From Neoechinorhynchus agilis (Eukaryota > Acanthocephala): 64,000 nt of DNA. Within the stretch, counting starts at the first letter, position 1. Each line of letters begins with the position of its first letter. Under the pieces are notes generated by a model. That model was not told where the DNA came from. It worked only from the letters and a program-made list of their open reading frames with translations, and made no database searches. Positions 1 through 10,324 of this stretch are shown in pieces. Made by a program: the position numbers and the translations under genes. The stretch spans positions 2,356,001-2,420,000 of the forward strand of contig CM121341.1 in NCBI GenBank assembly GCA_051530055.1, given 5' to 3'.

Positions 1-2
1 GA

Positions 3-191
3 ATCGATCGAGTGGATGATAGAAGAAAACAACATTTAGAAGCAGTAGCTAAAAGAGAGCGAGAGCTGTACTTTCAGTCTCGATCGATCAAGCCAAGCAG
101 CGATTCCAAGACACAGCGGCATTGTAGGTCAAGATCTTCTAGTCGCACACGCGATGGCAGAATACCGCGATCTCGAAGTCCGAGACGATAA
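3..191 (+). CDS. C-terminal end of an RS-rich (SR-like) protein, partial
   Basis: An open frame enters from the left edge and stops at 189-191. It reads as a charged stretch (KREREL near the start) followed by an arginine/serine-rich tail with several RS and SR dipeptides, ending in SRSPRR. Such tails are typical of SR proteins and RS-domain splicing factors, which bind RNA and other splicing proteins in the nucleus. Only about 62 residues are visible and no RRM or other named domain lies inside the window, so the family cannot be named. Arg/Ser-rich composition could also occur in an unrelated nuclear protein. The opposite-strand frame over the same bases is taken to be a shadow. Confidence 0.6.
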   Translation: MDRVDDRRKQHLEAVAKRERELYFQSRSIKPSSDSKTQRHCRSRSSSRTRDGRIPRSRSPRR

Positions 192-467
192 ATCGATTTT
201 CGAAGAGCGGTTAGAGCAAAAAATCGGCGAGAGTGTGTAGCATTGCATAAATACAGCGCCATTCTGATCGCAGGTTACCGAATTTAGCCCCAATTCTTAG
301 ACTATATTAAGATAATGAAAAACCTAGAAATTGATCGCTCCACGTCGTTTGCGTTTTTTTATACCGATGAAACCTTCTCAAGATCATCTTTTTTCATTAA
401 GTTCCGGCATTTCCTTCCATGATCTACGCTGTGACTTTAAAAATTCTCGATTCAAACAATTTTTAAG

Positions 468-1478
468 ATGGCAGTTTTCAAACCGTTAAGTGGACGTGTG
501 GTTTTTTTAAGGAGGCTGCCAAATGCTTTGAGTATCGCCTTACGTCCATTGGCATCACTCACTCCTACCGAAAAAGGCCTAATGGAATTTTTCGATAATG
601 AAAAGAATTGGGGAGCGAACTACATCGTTCATGGCAGATCCTGGCGTAAAGAGGAAATACGATTGAAGAGTAACATCGACATACAAAAACTTTGGTTTGT
701 TTTTTGTAATTGGATTCTGTTTTTAAGATTAGATGTATAGGTTCGTTCTTCTTAAAGAAAGGAATATGTTATTAACGATGCAAGAAGAGTATCGGCGTCA
801 ATATGAAGTATTTCCGAACCCTGAAAGGATAGATAAGGTGTTGGTTGTTTTATGTGAATTAATATTGTTGTTTTTCATTTGTATTGTACAATCGTAGGTA
901 GAACTAAGTATGGAAAATATCCTTGAGGTTGTTAAAGAACGAGACGTTGCCGTTAACATGCTGAACAAAGGTAGAACAGGCCTAAATTTACCCTATAAAA
1001 GGTGCCAAACAAAATTAATAAACACAAATTCTCATCACTTCTTTAGAATTAACAAGTTTGGATTTACTCAATTGTATTTTCCTTCGGAATATCTCGTTCC
1101 GTGGTATTTAAACGGTCGATGGAAAAATCTATGGTATTATACTAAACTTCCGGTTAATATTTCCCATTTGGTTATTTCTTTTTGTTGAAAATTTCACAGG
1201 AGTGGTCCAAGAAATACTCTCTTGATTACGCTCAAAAAGTTGGTGGTAGAAGGCGAAGGGCAATCAAGTTCATTGAGAGTATTGTTCAGCAAAAAATCAA
1301 AGAAGATCCACAAATTGATGTTGAATTTGTTCGGTCTGAGCTGACAAAAAGGTTTCCTTATTTACGCCGAATGACAACTAAAAGAATTCTACGGCGGCCA
1401 CTTCCCCAAGAAACTGTGGAAGGCGATCTTTATAATTATATTTACGATCCTGACTATGAACCCAAAATTATTCGTTGA
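468..1478 (+). CDS. MRPL47: Mitochondrial large-subunit ribosomal protein L47 (uL29m), four exons
   Basis: Exons fit at 468-694, 741-837, 898-1152 and 1200-1478, giving about 285 residues with all three junctions in frame. Introns are 46, 60 and 47 bp with GT...AG ends. Exons 1-2 carry the family signature: GRSW, then RLKSN, KLW, and KERNMLLTM, as in animal MRPL47 (the mitochondrial uL29 domain). This protein sits at the polypeptide exit region of the mitochondrial large subunit. The C-terminal exon is basic and less conserved; its assignment rests on the in-frame splice. The ATG directly follows a pyrimidine-rich TTTTTAAG, possibly a trans-splice or 5'UTR intron acceptor. A polyadenylation signal AATAAA lies 13 bp after the stop (1492-1497). 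Confidence 0.88.
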
Positions 1479-1839
1479 TTTCTGTAAATATAATAAAATT
1501 CTACCGTTAATCTAAAGCTTCTGTAACATTCTTTCAAAAACTACGGTCTCCATTAATTTTATGGGTTGAATAATGTTGTTTATTAGGTTTTTTTATCATT
1601 CTCTTAGAACTTTGCGATATTAATGACCGAGTAAATTTCCTATAAAAATGTTAAGACAAACGTGTTAAACAATTGGAAGTTTAACATTTAAAGCGAGCTC
1701 ACTAGTTCGTTTCTCTAGTCAAAATAAATTGCGAATACTAACGTCGTTATTAATGGAAAAATATACGCATAGCAAGTCGATGTTTGAATTATACAAACAT
1801 TTTAACACAATTTTAAGTATCTATTGTATCGGGAAAGCG
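1479..1839. other. Intergenic stretch, MRPL47 3' end to next gene
   Basis: The only clear element is the AATAAA at 1492-1497 serving MRPL47. The rest is AT-rich and I see no coding exon, RNA gene or repeat in it. Confidence 0.5.
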
Positions 1840-3363
1840 ATGCCCAGATCGAGGTGCAGTGAAGGCACGTCAGTACCCAAAACCCGGAGATCGTCTGGTT
1901 CATCCCGATCGTCTGTATATTGCTCAAACATCGATTCGTTAATGTCGGAGGTTGCTGCAGTTATACGAAAACACAGGTTAATTTCTAAATCCCTATCAAA
2001 AGTTGAGATGGGGACGGAAGGTACTAGTATTTTCTGGGTTCAAGATCAAAAACGTTGTCATGGCGGTAAGATACAACTTTTGATATTTGTGAAATCTAAC
2101 GTCCGCGATGCACAAAGGCACGAATCAATTACTTTGCGAGCAATCCGTTTTATGCGACGTGTTTAATTTAATTCAATCAATATTCAAATTTAGACGCAAG
2201 AGCGTCGAAATGAATACTTTAAGGACTAATAGTTAGTATTTTGGATTTGTAACAAAATCGAAAAAGTAATTTGCTTTACAGCAAACAAATCAATGACGAC
2301 GGATACAGACTTTTTGAACGATGATATCTTTAAACGTCGTATTTGCAAGTCTTTAGAGACAATCAGAAGAAAACTTTCTACATGTAAGTCTTATTGTGAC
2401 TTTGGCTTGTCCGATTAAGTACGTAAACTATTGAGAGAAAATCCTTCGAGCAGTCATCTAAAATGCATTGAGCTTGTTTCTATCGTGTGGCTCGGGTACG
2501 CGAAATAGCCATTCCGGAGATCCGGGACAACAATTCGTTACGTTTTTCGTTGATTTTAACACGTCGCTGGAAGGTAGCCTTAAGCCAAACTTTGCTTCCA
2601 TAGCTCGACAAAATCCATGCCATAAAAATCTACTTCTTGAGAGTCTTTTCAAGTGTGATCCCTTTATTGTGATACAACCAAACTCCAGTCTTCATAATCG
2701 AGATAAAATAATGAAGAGCTCTAACGCTTTCGAATCTAACGGACTTGATAGACGAATTTAGTTGTGTGGTCGGTAGTTGAATCTTTCGATTCCGCTGTCT
2801 ATTATCCAGCGAGGATATCCTCTTCAAAGAATAAGTAGATTGCGTGTTATAGTTGTATTTCTTAAAAATTTACAGCTTAGATTTTTCTCAATCGATATTT
2901 GAAATCTTTAGACAGATTAGTCGGACTTGTGTACGGTGGAATCCTGGGAGTCTTAGTGAATGCTTTATTTCCAAGTGGCAAACTAACAATGATAGTAAGA
3001 CGAATACTTTTATGTTACGGTTAAATAAAAAAACCGTTACAGAACACGGAGGGAAGACCTTTGAGTTGGAAGCAATTTGAAGAATATTTAGCAGAACGTA
3101 TTGTTCACCAAGTTAGTATTCTTTTCCACAAACGTAGACAATTTATACGCCACTATTGTCCTCAGATACACATTGGGTTCAACAAACACTCAATATCGCA
3201 ACGACGACAGCACCAGAAGCATATGAATCGGCGTTTGTACAAGCGAAGCGACTCAAAAACATCTACAAGTGAAGGGTTTGATCGCTCAGGATGGACCAAT
3301 ACAGATCACAGTAATTGTTGGTGGTTCTCGTCTATTCAACGTTTGGTTATACTTTAAAACTTT
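1840..3363 (+). CDS. Unidentified multi-exon gene (exon model partly resolved)
   Basis: I do not recognise this gene. Three 5' exons join in frame: 1840-2065 (Ser/Arg-rich start MPRSRC), 2282-2383 and from 2420 to about 2500, using GTAAGA and GTAAGT donors and introns of 216 and 36 bp. They encode a Ser-rich N terminus and a basic amphipathic stretch (RRKLSTLRKLLRENPSSS). Further open segments follow in changing frames: a basic one near 2600-2645, a hydrophobic possible membrane segment at 2913-3015 containing GLVYGGILG, and acidic/Thr-rich then hydrophobic segments at 3064-3360. Their exact junctions are not resolved and some may belong to other genes or be non-coding. Introns there would have to be only about 25-40 bp. 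The 3' end is a guess. Confidence 0.35.
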
Positions 3364-4148
3364 TAGGTAATCTGATGGTGAGAAGAGCATTAGCCAACAA
3401 CTTTCTTTTCTTAATAGGAACGGTAAGATGAATTTGTGAAGCCTTAAATGGTTGCTTGTTTTATTTAAAAATTGGTTTCCAAAGTTTTCGAGATTATTAA
3501 GTATTTTGATGGATAAAATATTGATTAGTTTAAAAAATCAATGTTTTTTAAAATCACATTAAAAATTCCATTTATTTTTAATATGTGCAAACATAAATAT
3601 CAAAATAATAATGTAAGATTAGAGTTTTAGTGTTCTAAATCGTACTCTCTCAAGCTCAAATTCTGCTTGTTTAATTCCAATTTCTCTTTTACGGCTATTT
3701 CAGCTGTTTCCCGCTGTTATTTCAGTGATTTCTTCAATTTTCTACTATTAAAGTTTAAACTCATGCCACAAAACTAAAACAATCTTCTATTAAGAATCTT
3801 GTTCCATACCAATCAACTCATCGCCACATTGATAGTTCCGAATGTGATTTAAAAACAATTTCACCAAAGTAAGCTTAAACTAAAAGTTCACTTAACATCA
3901 TTTTCCCTTCTCAAAAAAGGAGTAATAAGTTTTCAGGGTCAAACGATGATAAAAACCAAGTTTCTACTCTTATTCAGCAATTGGAAAAACTTACCCTTAT
4001 CCGATCACGTCGAATTTGTGATTCCTCATCTAGCTTAAGATCAAAAAAAGGTTGGTACGAGTTTGTAAATCATTTGCACCAGTTGTTTTGCATGCGCGAC
4101 TTTTCCAACCATACTTTTTGATCAAGATTTTTGAAGACTTGCTCTAAA
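3364..4148. other. Intergenic or unresolved exons upstream of SLC44 gene
   Basis: AT-rich sequence with two short open stretches that look mildly coding: one on the minus strand around 3630-3700 (ending near a stop at 3631) and one on the plus strand around 3936-4045 that runs up to an AAAAG/GTTGGT donor-like site. Neither could be joined to a neighbour in frame, so I call no gene. A 5' exon of the SLC44-like gene may lie here. Confidence 0.3.
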
Positions 4149-6113
4149 ATGAAAAAAGTTACAGACATTCCGTTCTTGATAATATTTGCGTCAAATCTAT
4201 TCTTTTATTCCATCATGATCGGACTTGCTTGGTACTATGGACACGGATCAAATCAAATTCCCGTTGATTCCGATGGAAATATTTGCGGAAAAGCGACGAA
4301 CGAGTTGGTTGCCACAAAACCTTTGTTGTATTTCTTTAAACCGATTAAGTGTCTCGGAGCCATGATTACCCCATTTAATTGCTATTCCACTCAAATATGC
4401 GTTGAAAAATGCCCACTTCAAGGATCCGTTGTATGTCATTACAGTGTAAAACTTGAGAACATGACCAACTCAAACGATGATTTGCCGAAAGGCTGTACAA
4501 GTGTTAAATTTCAAACTGTTCCTTTCTACGGTAGATGTTTCCCTGATTTTTTGTTCTCATTTACATCCAAGACATTGCCGATTGTGATTTTTTGATAGTT
4601 TTTAAGTTTCTCATTCTTCACCAAAGATCACAGTCATAACAAACAAATTAAAAATGCCGAATTTTTTCAATCTTGTAACACAATCTTTTCTCAAAACATC
4701 TTGGATATTAATTACTATTATCTACGTAGCCATAACTTCAACACTCATTTACGTTGCACTCTTAAGATATTTTGTTCGTTGGCTGATTTTCAGTTCGATT
4801 TTATCAGCACTCATCTTATCTGTTATAATGTTCATCACCTCATTGTTTCTGGTTGTGACCGATTACAGCAGAGTAATTCAACAGACAATAATTGGAGAAT
4901 TAATCGATGAACAGTTTATAAAAATCCGAAATTTACTTGTAGTGTTTATTTGTATTTCTTCTATCGCCGTAACAGTCTTAATTGGGTTATTGTTTGGTCT
5001 CCGTAATCAATTATCAACGGCCGCAATCCTTATCACCGAAGCTCACAGAGCAATCTCAAACTCTCCTTCTACGCTTAATCAAAGATTGCAAGCTGGTACT
5101 TTAAAAGGCAAACCTTGATTAAGTGAACGCTCTGTTGGCCTTTGATTCAACTAATGGTTTTAGTGTCACTGATTGTTCACTATTTGTTTGCATGTAGCCA
5201 AATGAGATCCTGGTTCGAACACTTGCCTCATCTTGGACTATTGCCGCTTAACAATTTCATCGGAATATCCATGCAAATCAGCGTCATTCTAATCACATTT
5301 TGGCTTATCATCTACTCATTCGCCATCGAACACATTACTCTTTGCGACCTTTTCTGCGTTCAGTATCATTCGGACGATAGAATTATGAGACTTCCATTTG
5401 GTCAACTAATCATTTCTTACAAAGACGCATTGTTGTATCATTCCGGATCAGCTGCTCTCGGTTCTCTACTCACTAATATATTAAGTTTTTTTCGAATATT
5501 TTTGCACCTAATTGGGCAACTAGTGAGTCGGATAAATGCTTCTGGTCGTATTGATAAACTAGTCTTGATGTTTAAAAGCTTAACCGTCTTCGTTTGTACT
5601 ATCTTAGAGAGGCTGACACCAACTGCCTACATATTGGTTGCAAAGGACTCTGAAGATTTCTTACCTGCTTGCAAGAAAACATTTGAGTACATCTTTAAAA
5701 GTGCCGTACAATATCCTTTGGTTCAGACAACTGCAACCGTTCTGGTCGTGATCATCACAACTCTTGTTTCCGGCACAACATCTACATTTTGTTATACAGT
5801 ACTGATAATCGCTCCGCATATTCATCCGATTTTCTCCGTTGAACGTAATTTACTCTACGTCCCCGTAATATTAAGCGCTGCTATTTCATTCGTCATTTGC
5901 TTTGCTCTCCTGAACGTTTATTGGATTGCATTGGATACCATGTTTATTTGTTTGGTTCAAGATCTTGAAACGAACGACGGTTCTGTGGCGAAACCGTACT
6001 CAATGAGTGAACATTTGCTCAATGCGATGACCGTTAGTCAGTTGTTGCCGGAGGAAAAACTAGAACGTGCAAGACAAAGTATTAGGCAGAAAAACCTAAA
6101 ACAAAATCAGTAA
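4149..6113 (+). CDS. Choline transporter-like protein (SLC44/CTL family)
   Basis: Three long open segments (4149-4590, 4654-5117, 5142-6113) make one SLC44 protein interrupted by two short introns whose exact edges I could not settle. The first holds the N-terminal membrane span and the cysteine-rich extracellular region, including TQICV.KCP and a GRCFP motif typical of CTL proteins. The second has two or three hydrophobic spans. The third contains the family signature: GSAALGSLL, a CK..F segment, several spans and the C-terminal DTMF.C...DLE.NDGS motif followed by PYSMSE. SLC44 proteins move choline or ethanolamine across plasma or organelle membranes, feeding phospholipid synthesis. Start chosen at the first ATG, 4149; an upstream exon is possible. 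AATAAA at 6169-6174. Confidence 0.85.
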
Positions 6114-6413
6114 CATTTCTAATACACGCACATTTCTGTTCGCATGTCTGAATTTTGAGCTTTTCTCGAATAAAAGCTATTCTCGTTTAGATGTGGCTTC
6201 ATCGATGTCGTCACCACTTTCGAAGAGTGCACTGACTTTATCAAATCAACTGTTTTCTTCAACCGAATGCGACAGTTGGAGCTTTCAACCGGCTGCTGCG
6301 GCTAATCAATTAGGGGATTGTGCATGCCAATGGACTAGTCAATCTGAGCAATACTCAAAAGTTTATTGAAAAAACTAAAAACTAAAACTAGTAAACTATG
6401 TTTTGTTCCTGCT
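6114..6413 (+). other. SLC44 3' flank with a 54-codon ORF
   Basis: AATAAA at 6169-6174 ends the SLC44 transcript. Behind it, 6205-6369 is an ORF of 54 codons on the plus strand (start MSSPLSKSALT, rich in Ser, Gln and Ala). I do not recognise it; it could be a short peptide gene, an exon, or chance. Confidence 0.25.
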
Positions 6414-6764
6414 TCATGGGTAGTAGCAGCAACTGCTGGCCGGAGGTCTCGGGAATCCCGGCATGCACGGAAATGGTGGGCAGCATGGTGCTGGTGGCCC
6501 ACACATCGGAGGAACGCACGGTCCACATTGTGGTGGGCAGCATGGAGCTGGCGGCCCACACATTGGAGGAACGCACGGTCCACATTGTGGTGGGCAGCAT
6601 GGAGCTGGCGGCATCGGACAGCATGGTTGCGATGGCATCGAACAGCATCCATATGATCCACAAGCTTGAGGTCCACATGGCGGTCCACAATATGGAGCAC
6701 ATTGTGGCGTCGGAATGATGCATGGGACGTAGTACGGAGTCGAGCAAGATGAAGAACCTCCCAT
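6414..6764 (-). CDS. Small Cys/Pro/Gly-rich protein with internal repeat
   Basis: A complete 116-residue frame from ATG to stop, extremely rich in Cys, Pro and Gly. It starts MGGSSSCSTPYYVP and ends in a CCYYP tail. The middle holds two near-identical 19-residue units (core CCPPQCGPCVPPMCGPP) and part of a third, encoded by a 57-bp direct duplication visible at about 6495-6610. Similar compositions occur in structural proteins held by disulfides (eggshell, cuticle, sperm or mineral matrix), but no domain identifies the role. There is no hydrophobic signal peptide, so secretion would need an upstream exon; a splice acceptor has not been found. Opposite-strand frames through the same repeat (Gly/His-rich) are also open, so the coding strand is inferred from the balanced start, stop and Cys pattern. 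Confidence 0.5.
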   Translation of the reverse strand: MGGSSSCSTPYYVPCIIPTPQCAPYCGPPCGPQACGSYGCCSMPSQPCCPMPPAPCCPPQCGPCVPPMCGPPAPCCPPQCGPCVPPMCGPPAPCCPPFPCMPGFPRPPASSCCYYP

Positions 6765-6777
6765 ATCGGTAAGTGCA

Positions 6778-7218
6778 CTGTATTTTAAAGATCTTGATCT
6801 CCTACATTTATACCCTTGAAAATGTATACAACTCCTTCATGTTTGTATGCAGGTATTAATTTTGAACACTTTGAACGTATACAATGATTATAATATTGGT
6901 GAACATACTCCCGGTCATAACCTATTTGATTTTGATTTATAAGGGAAATATTTCGCGAAGAGGTAACCTCGCCTCACCAGTCATTGCTTGTAAGTTTTTT
7001 TCATTCCATACACGACCGAATGGACACACGGTCCTCCGATTTTTGGTCTGGGAAGCGCTGGTCTGCGCTCAATGCCCCAAGACCGAACGGTTAATAGTTT
7101 GTACGTCCCTCCTGATTCTCAGATACCTCCAGAAGGTGGGACTAATCAGTGAGTTACCCGTTGACTCTTAACTGGGAATCAGGAGCATTAGTCCACTTGA
7201 CCACCTCAGCACAACTAC
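6778..7218. repeat. Repeat debris sharing a ~47-bp block with 51.7 kb
   Basis: No gene supported. The block 7095-7142 (GTTTGTACGTCCCTCC...) is about 85% like 51,722-51,768. Read on the minus strand, 7208-7130 contains a TGGTCAAGTGG resembling a tRNA A box; the 51.7-kb copy has a GGTTCGAATCC like a B box. The two halves of 7100-7205 are partly complementary, so it may be a tRNA-derived SINE inserted in inverted dimers. A motif CCATACACGACCGAATGG at 7004-7022 recurs at 7286-7303. Confidence 0.35.
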
Positions 7219-7353
7219 GGAATGTACAAACTTCGCCAATTTAGCCTGGATAAGCTTTCCGATTTTTTAGAATTATTATTTTTTTCCATACACGGCCGAA
7301 TGGAAAAAATCGGACAGCTTATCCAGGCTAAAGTGGCGAAGTTTGTATATTCC
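7219..7353. repeat. Near-perfect 50-bp inverted repeat (hairpin)
   Basis: Arm 7219-7268 and arm 7304-7353 are reverse complements at all but about three or four of 50 positions, separated by a 35-bp loop that contains CCATACACGGCCGAATGG. As RNA it would form a long stable hairpin. It could be a fold-back or MITE-like terminal structure or the product of a local inversion; no transposase is nearby. Confidence 0.7.
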
Positions 7354-7379
7354 GGCTTCTTTTCCTCCTGATTGACTGT

Positions 7380-7860
7380 AGGAGGAAAAGAAGAAATTTA
7401 TCGAGACACCATTCATCAGTGATAGTTGGAATTCAAAAATAGACACCCTGATCAAACGAATCGATGGGGACAAAGTGTTCACTACGTATAGTAGGAAGGG
7501 CAGGACTCTCCAAGAAATACTCCGACCGAAGAATGAGGATGTTCCTGCTGGATGTGTCTATAGATTCCATGCTCGAATTGCAGTCTGTCATATGTGGGAC
7601 AAACGAACAATCTAAATAGAAGAATTGTTGAGCACAGAAGAGCAGCTATCAAAAGTCTGATGTGAGCTCGGCAATAGTTTCTCACAACAATGGCAGTGGG
7701 CATGAAATCAATTTTGATGGCGGCGAGGGTCTTGCGAGGAGTAATGTAAGACGCTACAGAATGACTATGGAAGCCATCATTATCACGCAAACGGATACTT
7801 TTGTTGGCCACAAAACTGACTACAAACTCAGTCTCTGAGTCCCACCGGATAAACTATTTG
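7380..7860 (+). mobile_element. Penelope-like element fragment, GIY-YIG region (degenerate)
   Basis: The plus strand around 7475-7800 reads, with frame changes, as the C-terminal end of a Penelope-like retroelement: a basic lead-in, a decayed GCVYR..C motif, a Cys followed by a VGQT-like segment, then RRIVEHRRAAIKSS and SAIVSHNNGSGHEINFD. This pattern matches the GIY-YIG endonuclease of PLEs. The reverse transcriptase is not in the neighbourhood, so only the 3' end is left. The assignment is by motif recall. Confidence 0.55.
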
Positions 7861-8655
7861 AAAATGCTTCTTTTAAATTGTGGATTAACTGAAGAAGGCC
7901 AACGAAAAGGCCGAAAATTGTCAAGAAAAATCAATTTTCTTAATCAAAGATCGCTAATTGAAACTGAAACTATAATGAATAATTTCTTTGCAATATTTTT
8001 TCTGACGAAAATAGATGAAATTTCACCACTCGGTGATTCTAGATAATAGTAAACAATCACAAAAAATTCAAATATTCTTTTTTCAAATGTTTTCATAATA
8101 TTACGATGCAAATTCGAACCCCTAAAAACGCCGATATTTTTCGTAAAAAAACAAACAAATTTAGACAGTGGAAATACAATCAGAGAAATTCGATTTTGCT
8201 TAATGAAATAAATATTAACGGTAAAAATCAATTTTTGCATGACCGTTACGCATTTGTTCTCTACACCACACTCCCCAATCAACTCTAATATAGTACAAAT
8301 GTTTTTTCTTATATGGCAATCATAAACCAATAGTGCTAGAAGCGATGTTTTTCGTGATGAAAATTTGATTTCATTAAGACGAAAAAGAAAAAACTGGGAC
8401 TTGATTGATGGAATTAAGATTAGAAGTAGAACACTTTTTGATTCGTTGTGTTACTAGCCATGAAAATAATGGATTTTTTATAGCCGTCAGTGTTCTCTGA
8501 TTTTTTGCAAATGTTTTTTCTTATATGGCAATCATAAACCAATAGTGCTAGAAGCGATGTTTTTTCTAGGACAGAATAAAAGATTGGATGTAATTGTTCG
8601 AATAGAGAATAAATGTTAGGTCTCCACTTGCGGTAAATGATTATTTGGATTAAAG
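7861..8655. other. Non-coding stretch with a 57-bp direct repeat
   Basis: AT-rich sequence without a supported gene. The 57-bp segment at 8296-8352 (CAAATGTTTTTTCTTATATG...) is repeated almost exactly at 8508-8564, 212 bp downstream. Several 60-130-codon frames exist on both strands but show no domain or conserved composition. Confidence 0.45.
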
Positions 8656-8687
8656 ACGTTTCGAACCTCGTCGGGCTCATCATCAGT
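8656..8687 (-). ncRNA. Hammerhead-ribozyme-like motif at a PLE 3' tail
   Basis: On the minus strand the bases read CUGAUGA, one extra U, a stem GAGCC/GGUUC closing a CGACGA loop, then GAAAC GUC. This is the hammerhead core layout (CUGANGA - stem II - GAAA) apart from the one extra nucleotide before stem II. Hammerhead motifs are known at the ends of Penelope-like elements. I see no flanking stem I/III proven by pairing, so activity is doubtful. The same bases can also be read as a coding tail (DDEPDEVRNV). Confidence 0.45.
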
Positions 8688-9308
8688 TCTAAAATGCAAG
8701 TGGATAAGTAATTATTTCCCTCTCACACGCGCTTATGGCAGATTTTGTTGTTTCATTTTTTAGATGTTAAGACAGAGTTTGTAAGCTCGTTAGACATTCA
8801 TGAAATAAATAATCATTCACCGCTGGTGTAGACTTCTAAACAATAATTCTAATCACATTTCCTGGTACCTCACATATCGACATTTTAATAAGCATAAGAC
8901 CCGTTTCGATTATTTTTTATTAAATACAAATGAAACAACTGGATTTCTTTGTGATTTTCTGCTTCGTGGCCGTAATCACATGGAAGTTCATTGTTGTTTA
9001 TTATTTTAAATCAACAAAATTTCTCCTAGATTTATATTTATTTTCTGCCAGTTCTGCGAGGTTGCAACCCACATGTGTGTTGATCCATGCAGAATTCGTA
9101 ACCGTTTCGCGACGCACAATGCGCACTCAATAGCTCTCGTGCTTTCCTTGCAAATGGCAGAATACGAGATGGAGCACATGTAAACGAGGGAAAGTGAATT
9201 CGGATAAAGGAACGACGAATAGCAGGAGATGGCGACTTTAAACCAAGCTAAGGTTGGTGGTAATCATCTCAAAAATCATAAAATCTGTAAAAGTTCTTTA
9301 GATAGGAA
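8688..9308. other. Upstream region of the tetraspanin gene
   Basis: No confident gene. An ORF at 8930-9133 starts with a hydrophobic, signal-peptide-like stretch (MKQLDFFVIFCFVAVITW) and could be exon 1 of a small secreted protein with an intron ending TTCTGCCAG at 9050, but no product is recognisable. CTGTAAAAGTTCTTTAG just before the tetraspanin ATG looks like a splice acceptor. Confidence 0.3.
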
Positions 9309-9967
9309 TGTGTGGGAGATGTATATTGAACTTAGTTCTCTGGATTACCAGTGCATGCTTTTTTGTACTCGGAATGACGTTCATGGTAGCTGGTTGTGTG
9401 CTCAGGAGTTCAAAAGGTCGTTGGGTAATGATCGGCGTACTGAGACACGTGAGTGTTATTGTTGACGGCCTTCATGGTGAAGATTTCGCTTCTCTTCCGG
9501 ACGTGTCCAAACCTACTTTTGTTTTATCCGGTATTTTCTTCATTTTCGCCATACTCGGATTGCTTTCAAGCTCCTGTGGATCTAGACGAATTGGTTACGT
9601 TTATGCTACAGCACTATTAATTGCGTTGATTTGCCAATCTACGCTTGTGATGATTTATCTTATTAGCGCTAATACATTCGAGTCAATCATAACACATATT
9701 CTTCAATCTTATGCTGATCAGAATCAGAAAGCATTTCGATCTATGGTAATTAATATGGAGATCGGAGATTGGTGCTGCAGTTGGAAGTCAGGAAACAAAA
9801 CCGTTGATGGTTGTGAATTAATGTTGAGATGGTGCGCCGTTAAGATTATTGAGATATTCAAGCGAAACTCACGAGTACCTACTATTTTTACCACTTTCAT
9901 TTATATTCTGCAAGTGTTCGCAATGTCCGGTGCTGTTGCTAATGGTTGCGTTAGATATAGGCGTTAA
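9308..9967 (+). CDS. Divergent tetraspanin-like membrane protein
   Basis: 219 residues with four hydrophobic spans at about 7-30, 70-90, 96-120 and 191-213. There is a short first loop and a larger loop between spans 3 and 4, the tetraspanin layout. The large loop contains a Cys-Cys pair at 156-157 (GDWCCSW) and two further Cys at about 169 and 176. The canonical CCG is thus CCS here, so the protein is either a divergent tetraspanin or a look-alike four-span protein. Tetraspanins organise partner proteins in plasma-membrane microdomains. The start is placed where the first span begins (MCGRCILNL). The stop codon overlaps the AATAAA signal (9966-9971), leaving almost no 3'UTR. Confidence 0.6.
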   Translation: MCGRCILNLVLWITSACFFVLGMTFMVAGCVLRSSKGRWVMIGVLRHVSVIVDGLHGEDFASLPDVSKPTFVLSGIFFIFAILGLLSSSCGSRRIGYVYATALLIALICQSTLVMIYLISANTFESIITHILQSYADQNQKAFRSMVINMEIGDWCCSWKSGNKTVDGCELMLRWCAVKIIEIFKRNSRVPTIFTTFIYILQVFAMSGAVANGCVRYRR

Positions 9968-10324
9968 TAAAAAAATACAATTTTTGTAATTTTTGAAGAT
10001 GACTTCTTGAATGAGTGCGACCCAATTTTTTGTTGATTTCTAGAATTTGTCGATTTTCATTCACATTTTTGTGAATAAATGATTTACAAAGTTAATATCA
10101 CTTGTCATAAATAACGTAACTCCCGACTTTTCTTCTACTTTAGTATCTTGAAAATCTGATGAGATGCGGCACTCATGGGAAAATCCAAAAAGTTGTGTCA
10201 GACTTTTGCTAAAGTAGCTTGAAAAGAGACGCAAAGATGTCAACTCTGATTTTAAGTAATACTCGTTTCTAATGAAACATTTATGACTATCCCTTTCCTA
10301 GCATTTTCAAATTAATGTCATATA
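9968..10324. other. Intergenic stretch
   Basis: AATAAA at 9966-9971 followed by AT-rich sequence. No gene, RNA or repeat is supported. Confidence 0.4.

Noticed and set aside
6366-6718. Gly/His- and Trp-rich plus-strand frames
   Set aside because: Shadows of the Cys/Pro-rich minus-strand gene; their composition is forced by the repeat.
9229-9465. 78-codon ORF overlapping the tetraspanin start
   Set aside because: Different frame from the four-span protein, no hydrophobic segments, and probably an out-of-frame shadow of the tetraspanin exon.
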